Positions 34,164 to 47,436 are shown, numbered from the stretch's first letter. The stretch is 64,000 nucleotides of DNA from Anisakis pegreffii (GCA_035041965.1 JAPYMA010002364.1:50093-114092), one strand, 5' to 3'. Notes: a model not told the origin generated them from the letters alone. Numbers and translations are program-made.

Positions 34164-37100
34164 ACGTACCTGGCACGGAAGCTTGCAGGGAAAAAGTACA
34201 TGTGAGTACGTTTCATCGGTAAAAAAGAAGCACTATTAATTAATGAAACAAATGTTTGACCGAGATTCTTGGTCATGAACTTCCACCAGAACAAATGAAA
34301 AGCTTTTCGTACCATTCGAGAATAATCCCTGAATGTTCAGTATTTCAAAAAGTTCAACTTCTTTTCCTATTTCTCTGAATACCTACAAAATTTGATTACC
34401 TATTGGAATCTCTATAATTTGATTACCTAATCCTATTGGAATCCTATTGGAATCTCTACCTCATCTCGTATAATTACAGTTCACTGTAATTATACGAGAT
34501 GATGCAATAAGTTCAAATTTTAATCGTGAGGGAAGCCTGAATAGCTGCTGCCCGTTAACATCGACATCAAACATGTGATCAAGACGGAACACTGAGTCGC
34601 TTTCGAGATCTCTTGATCGAATTTGCTTGCATAGATTATGAATGTGATTCGCTAGCATGAACATATCAGCGTTATTGTTGCCAACATATTTATGAAGATG
34701 TTTTTATCATTATATTTATTTGTATTCAGTGTGTGAATTGCCTTCATCGTTTCCATTGGAAAATGTACAATTGCTTTATACAGATATCAATAAAAGAAAA
34801 AGTATTCATTGAAAGACAACTGTTCACATGAACGTTTCTCAAAAATTGTTTCTGCGTTTTGCACAGATATGCGATTGGTTTGAAATGAATGAACATAATC
34901 TGAAGCCATTCTGAACCGTGACGAAAGAATAAACCTCAAGACGGAAGTCAATTTTATGGCCAAATAGCTCTGATGCTATGAACAACATAACATAAAAACG
35001 TCATCATATTGGTGAGAAAACGCATGAAAGACGCGTGGAATGGAACACTTCGTAGTAATGGGCAAGAACCGATCGAAAATTGCAGTTCATTGATCACTGA
35101 TTAGATGGCATGATCACTGAACTGGAGGCGAGATCACTTCGTTGAAGTTGAGAACATCCGATATCAATGAGTGGATTCGACGGGTAATTTCCACCATTCC
35201 GCGAGATATGTTCCAGCATTGATACCGTACTGAGTGGTTGTCTTTTTTTGACCAAAATCAAAAAATTGGAACACGACGGGAATGTGTCCGATTGTGATAA
35301 TACCAGTGCATCCAGCTCGTTTGTATTCGATGATAGTACAGTGCTCATCGTGAGACAAACTGCAATTATCGCGTCATTTGTTCAGTTATTAGTCAAGCGT
35401 GAGAGTGAATCATAATCAAAAATCTATCGCTCTTCCAATGTGACTTTCATACGAGAAAATCGAGTGCGAAATTTTACTCCATATAAATGCTTTACGGAAA
35501 TTGTGGAAATTCTTTAAATGCTAATCTAATTCAGCTCTAGTAGCACCAACTGTTACTTTTGCTTCAAATTAAAGCCACAGTGATCAATGAGCGAAAAAAT
35601 ACGCGCATATAAACCTGAGTGGATTAATGACAATGAGAATGAGACTAGAAACACTTTTTGGAGAGTGACATACGACTAAAAGTTTTTCACCGTTAAGGAC
35701 ATGAAGAAAAAGCATCGTGTTTGAATCGACCTCGAAGCTACTAGATCCATTATAAAGTCAGAGATCCGATTGGTTAGGCAGAGGATAATCCAGAAAACAG
35801 TGAAAAAATAAAAAATAAAATGATAGAATACATTCAACAGCTAAAGTTGGTGCAAAATGAAAGACGTATTTGTTTTGTTCATTGACAATGTGACCGATTA
35901 TTGAGCGACGCTTTCCTCGGGATAAGTATTCGAATTGAAATGGCGGACTTCCATCACGATTCACTACTGCAATTAGTTTTCAAGGTAACATTAGAAATTT
36001 ATTGTGAGTGCACTACACTGAAACAGTCATTCAACAGAAATTAATGCATTATGAGTCCAATTAAAATTCCCTCTCTGAACAGCTCAATGATGTGGTCCTC
36101 ACTGGACTCATGTGGTTCTAATTCTAGATCAGCAGTGCTGCGAATTACAGGTGCTTTAATAGATTTGGTCTCAGCCCAAGCATTTTTCAGATGTGTATCA
36201 AATGCTTACGGATAGAAATTCTAGACATGGAGTATGAAACCAGAAGTCGTGCTGAAATGGTAAAGAAACATGGAAAAGCAAAAGCAGGAAGTTCAGAGCT
36301 GTTCCTACTTGTAAACTGTGCACATTGCAAGTCAGGATTAGACGCGAAAATTGAACTGAACGATTTCGAGACTGTAATCGGTAGTCCGGCAGCGATGCGA
36401 TCGATTGTTTCACTTAGATCCGGAATGACGGTCATCAAAAAATTCCGGTTCGCCATCACCAATTGCCATTCGCCGGCAAGCATCGCCGCTGGCACTGTCT
36501 GGCAGACAGGACATGCGTCGATGAACTGCAGCAAGATCGTTGTTTTTTGGTTCTTATGCGAATAATTAAACGAGTGAAATGCGGATCTCATTTATACAAA
36601 AAGAAAAGCATCGAGTTTGAATGGATCTCGAAGCTAGACGCATTGTAAAGTCAGACATCTAAGTAGCTAGGCAGAGGATAAGCTGAAACGTAAATGACTG
36701 ATTACGGTTGAAATCAAACTACCTGATAAAGAGATCGTAATGTATTTGTGGCTTTCTCATCCACCTGAAAGCTATACTTCACATTTTGTGCTAACGACTC
36801 ACTCCTTGGTAACGTTATTCCGGATAGAGCCTATAAATGAAGTATATTCATTCACAACTCCATATGAATTTATTCATCTCTGCTGTCGCTGTTATCACAT
36901 TGTTCCTTTGGTGAATGCTTAATGTTTATTATGATTTGGCGGTCACACAGATGCAACATAATGTTATGGTGCTTTTTTTGGTAGCCAATCGGCGATAGTT
37001 TTCATAGCACTCATAGATTTCGGATGTGTGACTGTGGTAGGATGTGATATTCAATTCACCTAAGATTTTTCTAATCACTATTTTGCGGAAACAACGTTGA

Positions 37101-37538
37101 CCATCTTCATTTTTTGATCAATCTCAAAATTAACTCAAATGTTAATACTTTTCAAGTGAACCTACATGAAGGATTAATCGCTAGAAATTGTGTTTCATCA
37201 AAAAAAATCGAATAGGTCAATTTGAATTTGCTGACATTTCGAACAAACAAAGTCTTTCCATTTTTCCAAGCAGCTATTCGAATAGTCACAAAATCGAGTG
37301 ATGATTATCAGCTTATCAGCTATCAACTACGTGAATGATCATGACCTAACAAAACAATACGATGAAACTGAATGTTCTTAGGCACCTTCTCAGCATACGC
37401 TCTCAGGAAGAGCAAGGTTGATCGTACAAATTGCTCTAGAGGATCCGTTTGTGCACAAAGTATACCGTTTGGAATTAGCAACACATTTAGCAACACATTC
37501 AACAAAATCCATTGATTATAGCTTCGTCGCTGGATCAT
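34164..37538 (-). CDS. Putative secreted protein gene, perhaps lipocalin-like, fragmentary model
   Basis: The minus strand carries a series of exon-like segments. The first begins with ATG at 37538 and encodes a textbook signal peptide: basic MIQRRSYNQW, hydrophobic ILLNVLLNVLLIPNGI, and LCA as likely cleavage site. A second, 36525-36210, follows a CTGCAG acceptor, ends at a GTAAGC donor and includes CPVCQTVPAAMLAGEW; the GxW is reminiscent of the lipocalin first-strand motif. A third, 35966-35832, is phase-compatible with it and encodes beta-type sequence such as RSIIGHIVNEQNKYVFHF. A fourth, 35359-35164, encodes HCTIIEYKRAGCTGIITI and ends in TGA. Frames near 34664-34461 and 34330-34164 may be later exons, the last ending at a strong GTACGT donor. 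Joins exon 1-2 (a GTGCCT donor is needed) and 3-4 (phase mismatch) are unresolved. The secretion signal is convincing; the family is a guess. Confidence 0.4.
34461..34502. repeat. Perfect palindrome, 20-bp arms with 2-bp centre
   Basis: TCATCTCGTATAATTACAGT at 34461-34480 is followed by TC and then by its exact reverse complement at 34483-34502. It lies at the 3' edge of a minus-strand exon-like frame. It is preceded by a block in which ATTGGAATC and its neighbours are repeated several times. Confidence 0.95.
35704..35793. repeat. Dispersed repeat, copy 1 of about 88 bp
   Basis: The segment AAGCATCG.GTTTGAAT...TCGAAGCT...AAAGTCAGA...TAGGCAGAGGATAA is shared in the same orientation with 36601-36686 at roughly 80% identity by eye. 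It lies directly 3' of the third exon of the minus-strand secreted-protein model. Confidence 0.85.
36601..36686. repeat. Dispersed repeat, copy 2 of about 86 bp
   Basis: Direct-orientation partner of 35704-35793. It lies just upstream, on the minus strand, of the second exon of the secreted-protein model, so the two copies bracket exons 2 and 3. Confidence 0.85.
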
Positions 37539-40500
37539 CTCATTATTTCACAGATTTTTCCATTCCAAATAGAAAATAATTTCAATGCTTCAATGCTCTG
37601 AAAACGAATACCTTATTACGTTGCAAATATTTGAGAATAAATTTCACCCATCACAACAATCCAAAAATTCTGACAAACTCATACGGCAAAATATGACAAA
37701 GAAATTAAAAAAAGAAATTTTATGACACACGAGATGCTCTCAGATCAATTGGAGGTCGATTGGTGACTACTGTTGAAGTGAAATTAACTACTAAGAATTT
37801 TTTTCTGACGATCTTTTCAGACCACAAATAATTCGCAGGTGCATTAAGCAGCACTTGAATGCTCGCTGACCAGTGATTCATAGATTACTGGGAGCAATCA
37901 AAGAATAGCGTTTAAACGAATAACCAATAATAACACTACATTAACATCAGGCTCACCTGTCTATGCTGACTGCTATTTTAATAGAGATAGGGAACTGACT
38001 ACCATCAATTAAGCTTAATGGAAAACTGGTTGTATATAGTCAACAATAGCGGATGAATGAAAGGATGGGGATATTACTAGATAAATGCCATCCATTCCAT
38101 TCTTTCAATATCCGTTTTTATTCGACTCTGTTAACGGCTGTCATGCACTCAACGAAGAACGACGATTATCATGATTTGTCCATGAACGACAACAGCATAC
38201 GATTCGTTCAATTGATGGCTCTATGAATGGATGACCGAATAACCAGTCAAAACCAAAAGTGAAAGCCTGATATTACTATTATATTGCTCACATCACCTTT
38301 GTTACTCTTATTCATTACTGTCACTTTCACAATTGTTGCTCTCATTGTTGCTAATAGTATAAATTTGAATTTATTAACTTCACGTCAATAAATTCAAATA
38401 GTATAATTGTTAATAGTATAATTTGATCAACCAATTAACTTCACGTTAATTCTTCACTTGATGAACATACATAAATAGGTCAATATTACAACTCCGCTGT
38501 GTTATAGGGCTATGACAGATTATAGCTCTGTGGCTATAGATTTAAAGTTACAATGGGCCAATGAAACATTCCCAGTGAATGGGCTCTCATATAACAAGAC
38601 GTTGTTCATGAGAAAAGTCGCGAATAAGAGTTCAGCGCCTCGTTCTCACCGGAGCTGATGAGTTTCCATTTGCTCAGCGTTTCGTAATAACTGTGTGTAC
38701 ATTGAAGCGAAATAAATTCATTCACAAAATTTAGATGCGAATCACGGGCAATTACCTCAAGAAATCAGTTCAGTCAACGCTTAAGGAGCACATCGCTAAA
38801 AAGAGGACAAACCGAAATGAGGTTTTCATCCTCATCGTCGTAACAAATGCGTGCTGTGCTGACTTATACTTAATGATTATGTCGTTATAATTGTAGCAAC
38901 GATGCCCTTAAAGGCGAAAATTTTTGCAACATTTCAAATTTCCCCGCAATGAACCTTCTCACTCTTCAAATGTCATATAACAGCATGATACGTATCCAAA
39001 GGAATCAACTTTGCATAACATAATAAGATAGAAATGTTTATATATGAATTTATGGAAAATTTATAACATATATAATACAATCAAGTTATTAGAACAATAG
39101 CGATCAAAATATGACAAAAATAAAAAATTCAATGCGTAGACCACGATATAAATGAACAAATAAATATTAGTTTCATAGGACTAATCGAAAATTCTATGGA
39201 ACTTTGTCAAATCTCTTCAATCAACTGTTATAGCACAACCAATAGCACAATGTCAAGATTTCGAAAATCCCAACCTCGGAATTATATCCCAGATTCGTTT
39301 TTCAACCCAGTTTAATTGAAACGGTCATAGACGGAGGTCAAAACAGCCGTAATGGCGAAAGATGGAGTAAGAGTGATAAAATTAGGAAAGTTTTTGCGCA
39401 CTGCTTTCTGACCTAGTGAGAAAAACTACCATACAATGATCTGTTCATTCACTGCGACTGTCATGGTAAATCGCAAATGTTACTTGAACATAAATGAATT
39501 GAGAATGGTTGACATGCAATTCAAGATGATCATATGACCAAAATTGAATAAAATATCGGGATTTAACAAATCCCTAGGTCTCAGGATGTCTCAAAATACA
39601 AATCCTACGATCAGAATACAACAGAAGGGATCCCGTACAGACATCACACAGTGTAAAAGAGATAATGCAATAAGTAAAATTAATTAAGAATAAATCGTCG
39701 AACTTTCAACACGAACAAATTAGAAATTACAGCATCTCAAAACATTTCCATCTACCACAACTAGATCCATACAGAACAAATACGTCAATGATATCATCAA
39801 ATGATTCCAACTAATACAATTTCACATGATAGTGCATTCACTAACAGCAAAATCGAAAATGCCGAATCTTTTTTTCACATGCGGTTTTTTATTAAGAGAG
39901 GATGATTAGTAATGACAGAAACATTAGTAACTTCAAAGAGAATGCCATCAAATAATCAACTGAACATTAGGCACAGAAACAACTACAACAATGAGAAAAA
40001 AAACAGCAACTTATTATCAACGTGGTGACTGAGAAAACAACGCAATAATCCAAATAAATTAGACTTCTAACGGACAATAATCACATATCTTGAAAATAAT
40101 ACAAGACGAAATTCCACAGCAAGTTCCTCCATAAAATATTTCCGTTTCAAATACGCATAACAATCCATAAAATTCTCCATTCATTCAATACTTTCACTCG
40201 AACAAATCAATGCAAAACATTTTTTTTTCTCACACCGTAAGAACGAACATCGTAAAGTTGTTTCTCTGTTCTTTAGTTGATCTGCATAAGCATTTCCGCA
40301 GTCAAATTTGACTCGTTTCCCGAGTCATTAAAGAGAATGAATTATTCAAAAGGAACACGGCAATAAATAGAACATGAAGGAATTCTCTTCGAACGTGCAC
40401 GCTTTCTCGCATTAAAACAGCAGAAATTCAACTGAGAAATTTTTGAAGAAATATCTAGTGCAGAACAATGGTAAAACTAATTGAATTCACAAACTAGGAA

Positions 40501-41140
40501 GAGTTAGTTCAAATTGCATAAACTGAAATAACCATAACTCTACTAAAAAAACAATAAATACGGATTCACTAAGCACTTACTTTCACAAGACAACAGCAAC
40601 GATAAGAGAGTGAAATCAACAAACAAACTAACTAATACACACTAAACAACGAGGTATCAAAATAAACTTTCCCTTCTTTTATATTATTTACAACCGCATT
40701 TCGAAATAGTGTACACGTTTTTAATATGATAATACTACATAAAGAATGGAATTGTAAATTTTTCTAAAGGCGAATATTACGTGAATTTCGAATCCTTGCA
40801 TTCTTGTATTCGATCAAAATTCCATCTGAATAACTCAAACATTTGAATGTCTCATTTGGGCATTCCCACTTTCAGTTCAGTTGTTATGTTCTTGACATTA
40901 TGAAAATTTTCACTGATTCATTCGAATCTTTCGAGATCGATGATGCATTTCAATTCTTATAAACTCAGCAAAACATCACCGTTCAAAATTCAAATACTTC
41001 AAATATTGTTTTTTTTTGGATAAAAAAAACCTCAATAAAAGTCCACAAAAACATTGTCTTTCAGTTATCATTGGCAAATGCAAAAATTTCTCGAATAATT
41101 CGTTTCCATGCCACATTCAAGTTCATCTTTTACAAACATC
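37539..41140. other. AT-rich spacer without a gene
   Basis: Stop codons are dense in all frames and no open frame over about 60 codons lies between 37539 and 41015. The only clear structure is the inverted repeat at 38363-38399 and surrounding repeats of TAATAGTATAA and TTAACTTCACGT. The right end is the 3' flank of the importin-alpha gene. Confidence 0.6.
38363..38399. repeat. Inverted repeat, 13-bp perfect arms
   Basis: ATTTGAATTTATT at 38363-38375 is matched by AATAAATTCAAAT at 38387-38399 across an 11-bp centre, AACTTCACGTC. The centre recurs almost unchanged (AACTTCACGTT) some 65 bp downstream. Confidence 0.9.
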
Positions 41141-41141
41141 G

Positions 41142-41147
41142 TTTAAT
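41142..41147 (-). terminator. Candidate poly(A) signal ATTAAA of the importin-alpha gene
   Basis: ATTAAA on the minus strand lies about 46 nt past the stop codon at 41195-41193. It is the closest recognised signal variant downstream of the last exon. Confidence 0.4.
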
Positions 41148-41192
41148 GGTCGCTCCAAATCACTCAGGCAGAATGAATCAACTTGCGCGAAT

Positions 41193-44100
41193 TCAGAAGT
41201 TGAATGAGGCTGGATCTGCTGGCGGTACGGTGTCTTCCTCATCAACTTCTTCAACTTCATCACCAGCAAAATAATTCTCAATAATATCAAATGCTTTCAC
41301 ATATATTTCCAGATTTGGACTCCTGCAATCATCAATTGCGCATGATTCTCACGACCATTCAATATATCAAGTCGAGCTCATTAATTTGAAATCATGCACT
41401 TAAAAATAAGCCACAAAGCAGCTCGAAAGTATTCCATCAGAACTAGTCCGAGAATGTGCAACGCATTTCTAAACTTCCCAAATTTCTGCACTATCCATAA
41501 TCAACGCTTGAATGCTTATTCTGTTGCATCGAAATTTCATTATCCAGATATCTTTGTTCTTCCTAAGCTAATCCTCTGTATTAAACGATCTCTTATTAAA
41601 GCCTTGGGGATTTCAGTTTAATTTCACTGTTTCTAAAATAAGAAAATAGCTGAAAAGATGAAAAATAAATGAAATGAAAAACGAACTGCTGCAGAAATTC
41701 GAGTTTCTCTAATCCTCTTGCTTCTTCAACGAGCGCACAATATGGGTTGATGCCTGTTTTTGCTGAAGAAGAAAAATAAGAAAGAAGTAATATAGGGAAA
41801 ATCACGTTTCTTAAATCATAAAGCTTTGGAGGAACAAAAAACAACAAGCACACAAATAAGAAAATCACTTACATTTACTCCGAATATTTTCACCATGTCG
41901 CAGAATATTATCGAGAGCATTTAAAGTAACTTTGACTATTTTTGGCTCCATCACAGTCAAGAGATCACATAACGGTAATATGATGCCTTCGCGAACCAAT
42001 GTCGCCACCTGAGACCCGTTTCCTCCACTTAATGCATTACTTATCGCCCAACATGCCTTCAAAAAAATCAACCTTCTTGCTCACTTGTTCCTCACTGCAG
42101 TCTCAACCCATCACTCACCCACCCCTCTTATCTTCAAAGAAGGAAGAAAACTTAATATTGAAGATTTTTTAATTTTCATCACTTAGAAGAAGAAATTCTT
42201 CGACTTCTAAAATGAATGCATCGCATTATTCACCGAATTGACAGACAGCTTATGACATCTGCAAATCCCTTGAGATGAGAGAACAACGTTGATCGTAATT
42301 GAAAAAACAAAAGAACAATTAGAGCAACGCTCGCCCACCTCTTTACGCGTTTTGAAATCACCCGATGCGAGCACATGAATGAGTGATGGTAGAATATGCG
42401 CGTCGATGACGGCTTGAATTTGTTTTCGATTTCCGGCGAGAACATTTGATAGAGTCCAGCAAACCTCCTTCTTCATTGCTTCATTGCCAGTCAACAACAA
42501 TTTCTGCAGACATTCCAGCGCTGAACAACTCAATACCACTGAAATGTTTTCTTTTTTTTTCTGAGCAACACAACAACTCAAATGAATCATTCATTGATGA
42601 TGCAATTGAATCGAATATTTTTATAGATTAGTGGAATGCAAGGTACGTAACCAATGTTCTTACATTGAATAGAATGCGCATGATTCAAAGGACGATTTCG
42701 ATACACTGAGCAATATCATTCACAACGGTGCCGCAGTAAACATCGAACATAAAATAATACAGAAACTGTTCCTTCTCGTTTGTCAATTTCGCCGTGGGTT
42801 TGCTCTTTTCAAAGAAAAATTAAAATCAAATTGAAAATAAGGAGATGGGAAAATTATCAGAATAGCCATGGGGTTGGATGAAGCTGACCAACCTTGTGTC
42901 TGTTGATCCGTACCAGTAACGATATTACCGACTGCCCTAAGCGCGTTCGCACTCACTGTTGCATTCGGATGCAACAGCAGTTCGACGAGCCTTCGAACAA
43001 CGCCACTTTGAACGACCATTTCGATGTGTGCATTCGGGCCTTCACTTAAACTCGCGATCGCTCGGCAGGCATCACCAACAGTTGATGCGTCTTGATTGAA
43101 TAACTGTTTACTTAACGCCGGCAACGTTAAGGATACCTGAAATTGCAAAAAAAAAAACAATTTCCAACTCCATCTAAACACCGAACGAAATGCGTAACTT
43201 ATCATCAAATTTTCATATTAGCAAAAATTTTGCTTGGAAAATATTGAGGTTAGAGGCCGGTAAAAATGGTCGAGTAAAGGAGAGTAGGTTGAAAGTGAAC
43301 AAATATTCACTTTATTGAAATCAGGAGGCGGGTTTTTACCACGACACAAATTTGATATACTCCATACGGCGCTTCGAATTTCTGTTGGTTTTGTACTCCT
43401 ATAATTTTTTGGCACTATAAAAACGACAAATACTTTTGTGAGAATAAGCAAATTTCCATAATACAAAATGATCACCACTTTGAAATTTCAATATGCGTTC
43501 GAGTTTTAAAACGCTCATTCATCCCATTTTTCATTTCATTCCACTTGCAAACTTCGCTTCTGTTTGTTTGCTATATGTAAGAACAAAAATTCTCAAATTT
43601 GCGAATTCGCTTGAATCAGTGATCACTTTAAAAATCGATTAGGGAAAAGACAAATAAATCAACCGACGTATTCAAAATCCGAAGAATGACTGGTATAACA
43701 TCAAGTGATAGGCATAAATCCCTATACGTGCATTGATCACCAGCAATGTTGCCAATGGCCATCAATGAACGTTCCCTCAGTTCAGCATCATCACTTCTTA
43801 AATAAATCACTCTTTCAACATATCAACCTAAATGTGTCATTTTAAACCAATGAAGACTTGCTCATTTTCTCGAGGGCATTACGACAGCAATATTTATCCG
43901 TTCAGTGAATTGCGGCTCATCGAAAGAACGCTCGTCAACTTTTCACTCAAAATGAAATATTTCACTCGAAGATGCATGAGAAAGTAATCCATCTTGAGAG
44001 CTCATGAATGAACGGAGGTTCTGACAACAACACACGATGAGATTCACGTGTTCTCGGACGAACAAACAAAAACAATTTGCAAAACGAATACAAAAACAAT

Positions 44101-46107
44101 TACGTCACAAAAATCAATTTGAAAGAATCGATTTTCTTTCATAAACAACCGCAGAAATGTTTTTTCATTTGTTATGTACTCTACTTAATGGATACTTTAC
44201 ATTCAAATGCGATCAAGTGTAATTGAATGCATATGTACGAATCAAAGTTTAGACCTAACTAATCTATCCAACTATCCGCATCACATTTTTAAATTCAACA
44301 ACAGATATCACAAGGGAACAATAAATAAGACAACGTTTTATTTCTGGCTGCTAGCGCTGTTCTCTTTCTGAATCGCATAAACTCTTCGTTAGCCATCATT
44401 ACTTTGCACTATGAATTTGAAAACTTGCCTACTGCTGACGCTTCACTATCACAAGAAACATGGGATGCAGGCATTCAACGCACCCACAAAATATGGTTGC
44501 AAATATATTAATGTCAGCGTGTAAAACTTCAAAGAAACTCACGATAGAAGTTGGATTAAATGCGGTAAAACACCGGAATGCACAACACATTGCGTATGGG
44601 ACGAAGTACCAGCCACAATAGTGCCAACAATAGAGACTGCATCACGACGCACACTCAACGATGAACTGTTCAATAAGGATACAAGTCGATCCACCAATCC
44701 CAACTCGATCACTTCGTCAACTGGAGCATCCGTTTTATCTACAAATTACTAGCATAATGATATTTTGACATTCATAACCTCTTTTCAAGTCTAGTCCAAT
44801 AAAAACCTTAGCACCTTTCGCAATAAATTTTGCGGAATGTTCTCATCTTTTCACACATATCATTCAATCACACAGCGTTGACTGAACTAAAGTTATTTCA
44901 TGGAACTGTCTTAGAACACGTAATCGAAGCTCATCAACGATACAAAGAGAAAATTGTATCGACAAAGAATGGGAGCCGTTTAGACAAAATCTAGTAGAAA
45001 TGAAAGTATGACAATGGAAAATTACCGCTACAAAGACGTCGCCTGAATAAATGCATTGCACTCTCTTGAGCGCACTGATCTGTCGAGAACAATTTTGCAA
45101 GATTCTTCTCATTGAATATATCGAGGGGGTCGTTCTGAAACGTGAAATTTATAAAACTCGTTTAAGATAAGAACTTTTTGAAGAAAATTTAAATCCAGCA
45201 GTGGTTGCAAGATTCACGAGTCTAGAACAGATTCCACTTTTTTATTCTGAGAATGCTTTGAGAACGGTTTGAACCTCCAGTGGATTCAAATGACTTTCAC
45301 AATGTGATTAGTGTGAGAAATAAAATTTTGATACTGCTATTTCATACCATAGATTCATCTTCCTCACACGCTGAACTGTCGGCATTTTCATCGATATTTC
45401 GGCGTTTACTGATTTCATTATCTCGTTTTTGTTTCCGTAATTGTGCGGTGTTTGTTTCGCGTCGTTTCCGCATTTCCACCGATGTCATTCCTAACATTTA
45501 TAAACTCATTATTTCTTGACGATCTTAATCAACAAAGAATTTTATCAGAATCTGACAAACACTTCAAAACTATCTACTCCTACCGACAGGATTTAACTCA
45601 AAGTAATGTAATAAAAGCAATTATATTGCTCATCTGTTTCAGGCCTTCCATAAACTTTACCGGTTTTATAATCAAAATTTTAAAAATTTTGAAAATTTGA
45701 TAATTTTGAATGCTGATTATTCTAATCGATCTATTAGTTCCGTAGGCAGCATGAGAAGCCAAATTCTCGATCTTCTTTAATCATACAACCACTTCTTTCC
45801 TCAGCATAAGTACTCGTGCAATTCTTATTAATCAACGCATGCTTCTGATGAATCTTGTTTCGTTCCAGAGTAATGCTTCAGTTTTTTTTAAAGGTTTAAA
45901 ACGTCTTCATAAGCCTTTTTAAAAGGCTTATGATATGCGTGAACTCACAGTTGCCACATTAAGAAACGCATGGAACAAGGAGACAGTCAAGTTTTTGAAG
46001 TGACAGGTATAGCGAATATTACCTTTATTTTTATACATTGCTTCGCGCGATCCACCTGGCGAAAGCGCATCTACAGGAGATGCGAACATTGTTTCGTCAC
46101 AGCTCAT
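41193..46107 (-). CDS. Importin subunit alpha (karyopherin alpha)
   Basis: Nuclear import adaptor: it binds NLS cargo through ARM repeats and importin-beta through its IBB domain. Eleven exons, read downward, all phases consistent: 46107-46023, 45490-45348, 45134-45026, 44738-44543, 43796-43668, 43398-43311, 43136-42893, 42538-42339, 42056-41873, 41762-41687 and 41322-41193. They total 1584 nt, 527 aa plus stop, the usual family length. The IBB lies at residues about 27-60 (KNKG, then [19 protein letters not shown] and KRRNI). ARM signatures follow: [60 protein letters not shown] and [14 protein letters not shown]. The acidic tail after ENYFAGDE ends in FNF, recalling the KPNA3/4 class. ARM2 and ARM3 lack the usual groove Trp, and ARM2 also lacks the Asn. 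The exon-5 donor (GTCGGT) and exon-10 donor (GTTCGT) are weak, but the phase and the protein both demand them. C. elegans has three paralogues; I cannot assign one. Confidence 0.96.
45908..45932. repeat. Palindrome with 12-bp arms in importin-alpha intron 1
   Basis: CATAAGCCTTTT, one T, then AAAAGGCTTATG. It lies within the first intron (45491-46022) of the importin-alpha gene, about 110 bp inside the donor. Confidence 0.95.
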
Positions 46108-47436
46108 TATGAACCGAAATACAATGCCAAATATATTATATACTGATTACGTTCAGTAATTTAAACTGAAAAAATACATTAATATTATTTACGATTAGAA
46201 GCTGAATTGTAATCAATATTCAAATTAATGAAGTGCACGGAAGAACTCATTTGCAAGTAACAATTCGTTTCTGCTGTTTATTTGTTCAAACAAAACCACT
46301 GAACAATTTGCTTTCATTTCAGCTGATTGCGAGGAAGAGGTAAATAGGAACGCAAATCAATAAAGTTGAAAACGTTACAAATTCAGAAGAGATGACACTG
46401 ACGATCGCAAATATTTGTGGCTTCGAAATAGTTTCGAGAAGAACGCATATGCGACGAATCAGATTGAAATAATCAAAAATGTATCTGTCGATAAACTCAT
46501 TTAAAATTCTATTCACAGTATACTACCTCCACATGAGCTGAAAACGTATAGCAAATTATTTTTCGAGTTCAAGCAAAACAAATTTTCGATTGTTTACGAA
46601 CGAATCATCGATTTTGGATTTCGCTGAAGGTCAACTGATTTAGTTTAGGTGGAATCAACACAATCTAATGAAATTCTAGAATTTCAACACAACGATTGAT
46701 CATTCTTTCGCACGTCTAGGAACATGCACGCAGACAATTTCGAGGAGTAAAACAGCAGCAAAGCTGTTTCGAAATCGTCAAGGAATAATAATATGAAGAC
46801 GTTTGCGTGAAAATCATTTGATGAAAATAAAACATGTCAATAGAATGTGTCATATTCTACCAACATATGAACACGCATTGATGTGTGTGCTTTCTTCGCT
46901 CATGACAGTCACTATGCTCTAAACGAATTGATGCACTGCCAACTCTACTCGAATGTGTTCGCATTCAAACACTATAACTATCCAGCACCTTCTCTGAATG
47001 AGATCTTTCGAATGAGATAGATGGATACGAGACATTCTGTTCGAGCAGATGAATTCCGCAATGGTGCTGATCAAACGGCCGAGAATCTGAGGTAGGTACA
47101 CAAGAATACGTATTTGTTGGATGAGAGATGCGCATTTCCTGGGCTATACGTAAACTTGTAAGGATGTGTCTTTTCAAACAGAATATCTTGATCTCACCCG
47201 GCACTCCATGGTTCAGATCGTCGTTCACTTACAGCTCATCGTCAGTGCAAATGGAATTTGAGAAGTACCTTCTCAGGCCTGTCAGTAGGCTCTTATTTAC
47301 AACAAATTCATTGTTTCATCATATGATGAAGAAAGCGAGCAACACAAAAAGTACGTACCGTATTACTTTGACTGATTCCTCTCCCTCCCGAACAGAGTTT
47401 TCTCTCAGATAGGTCTTGATGTTCGCCAGGGATTCG

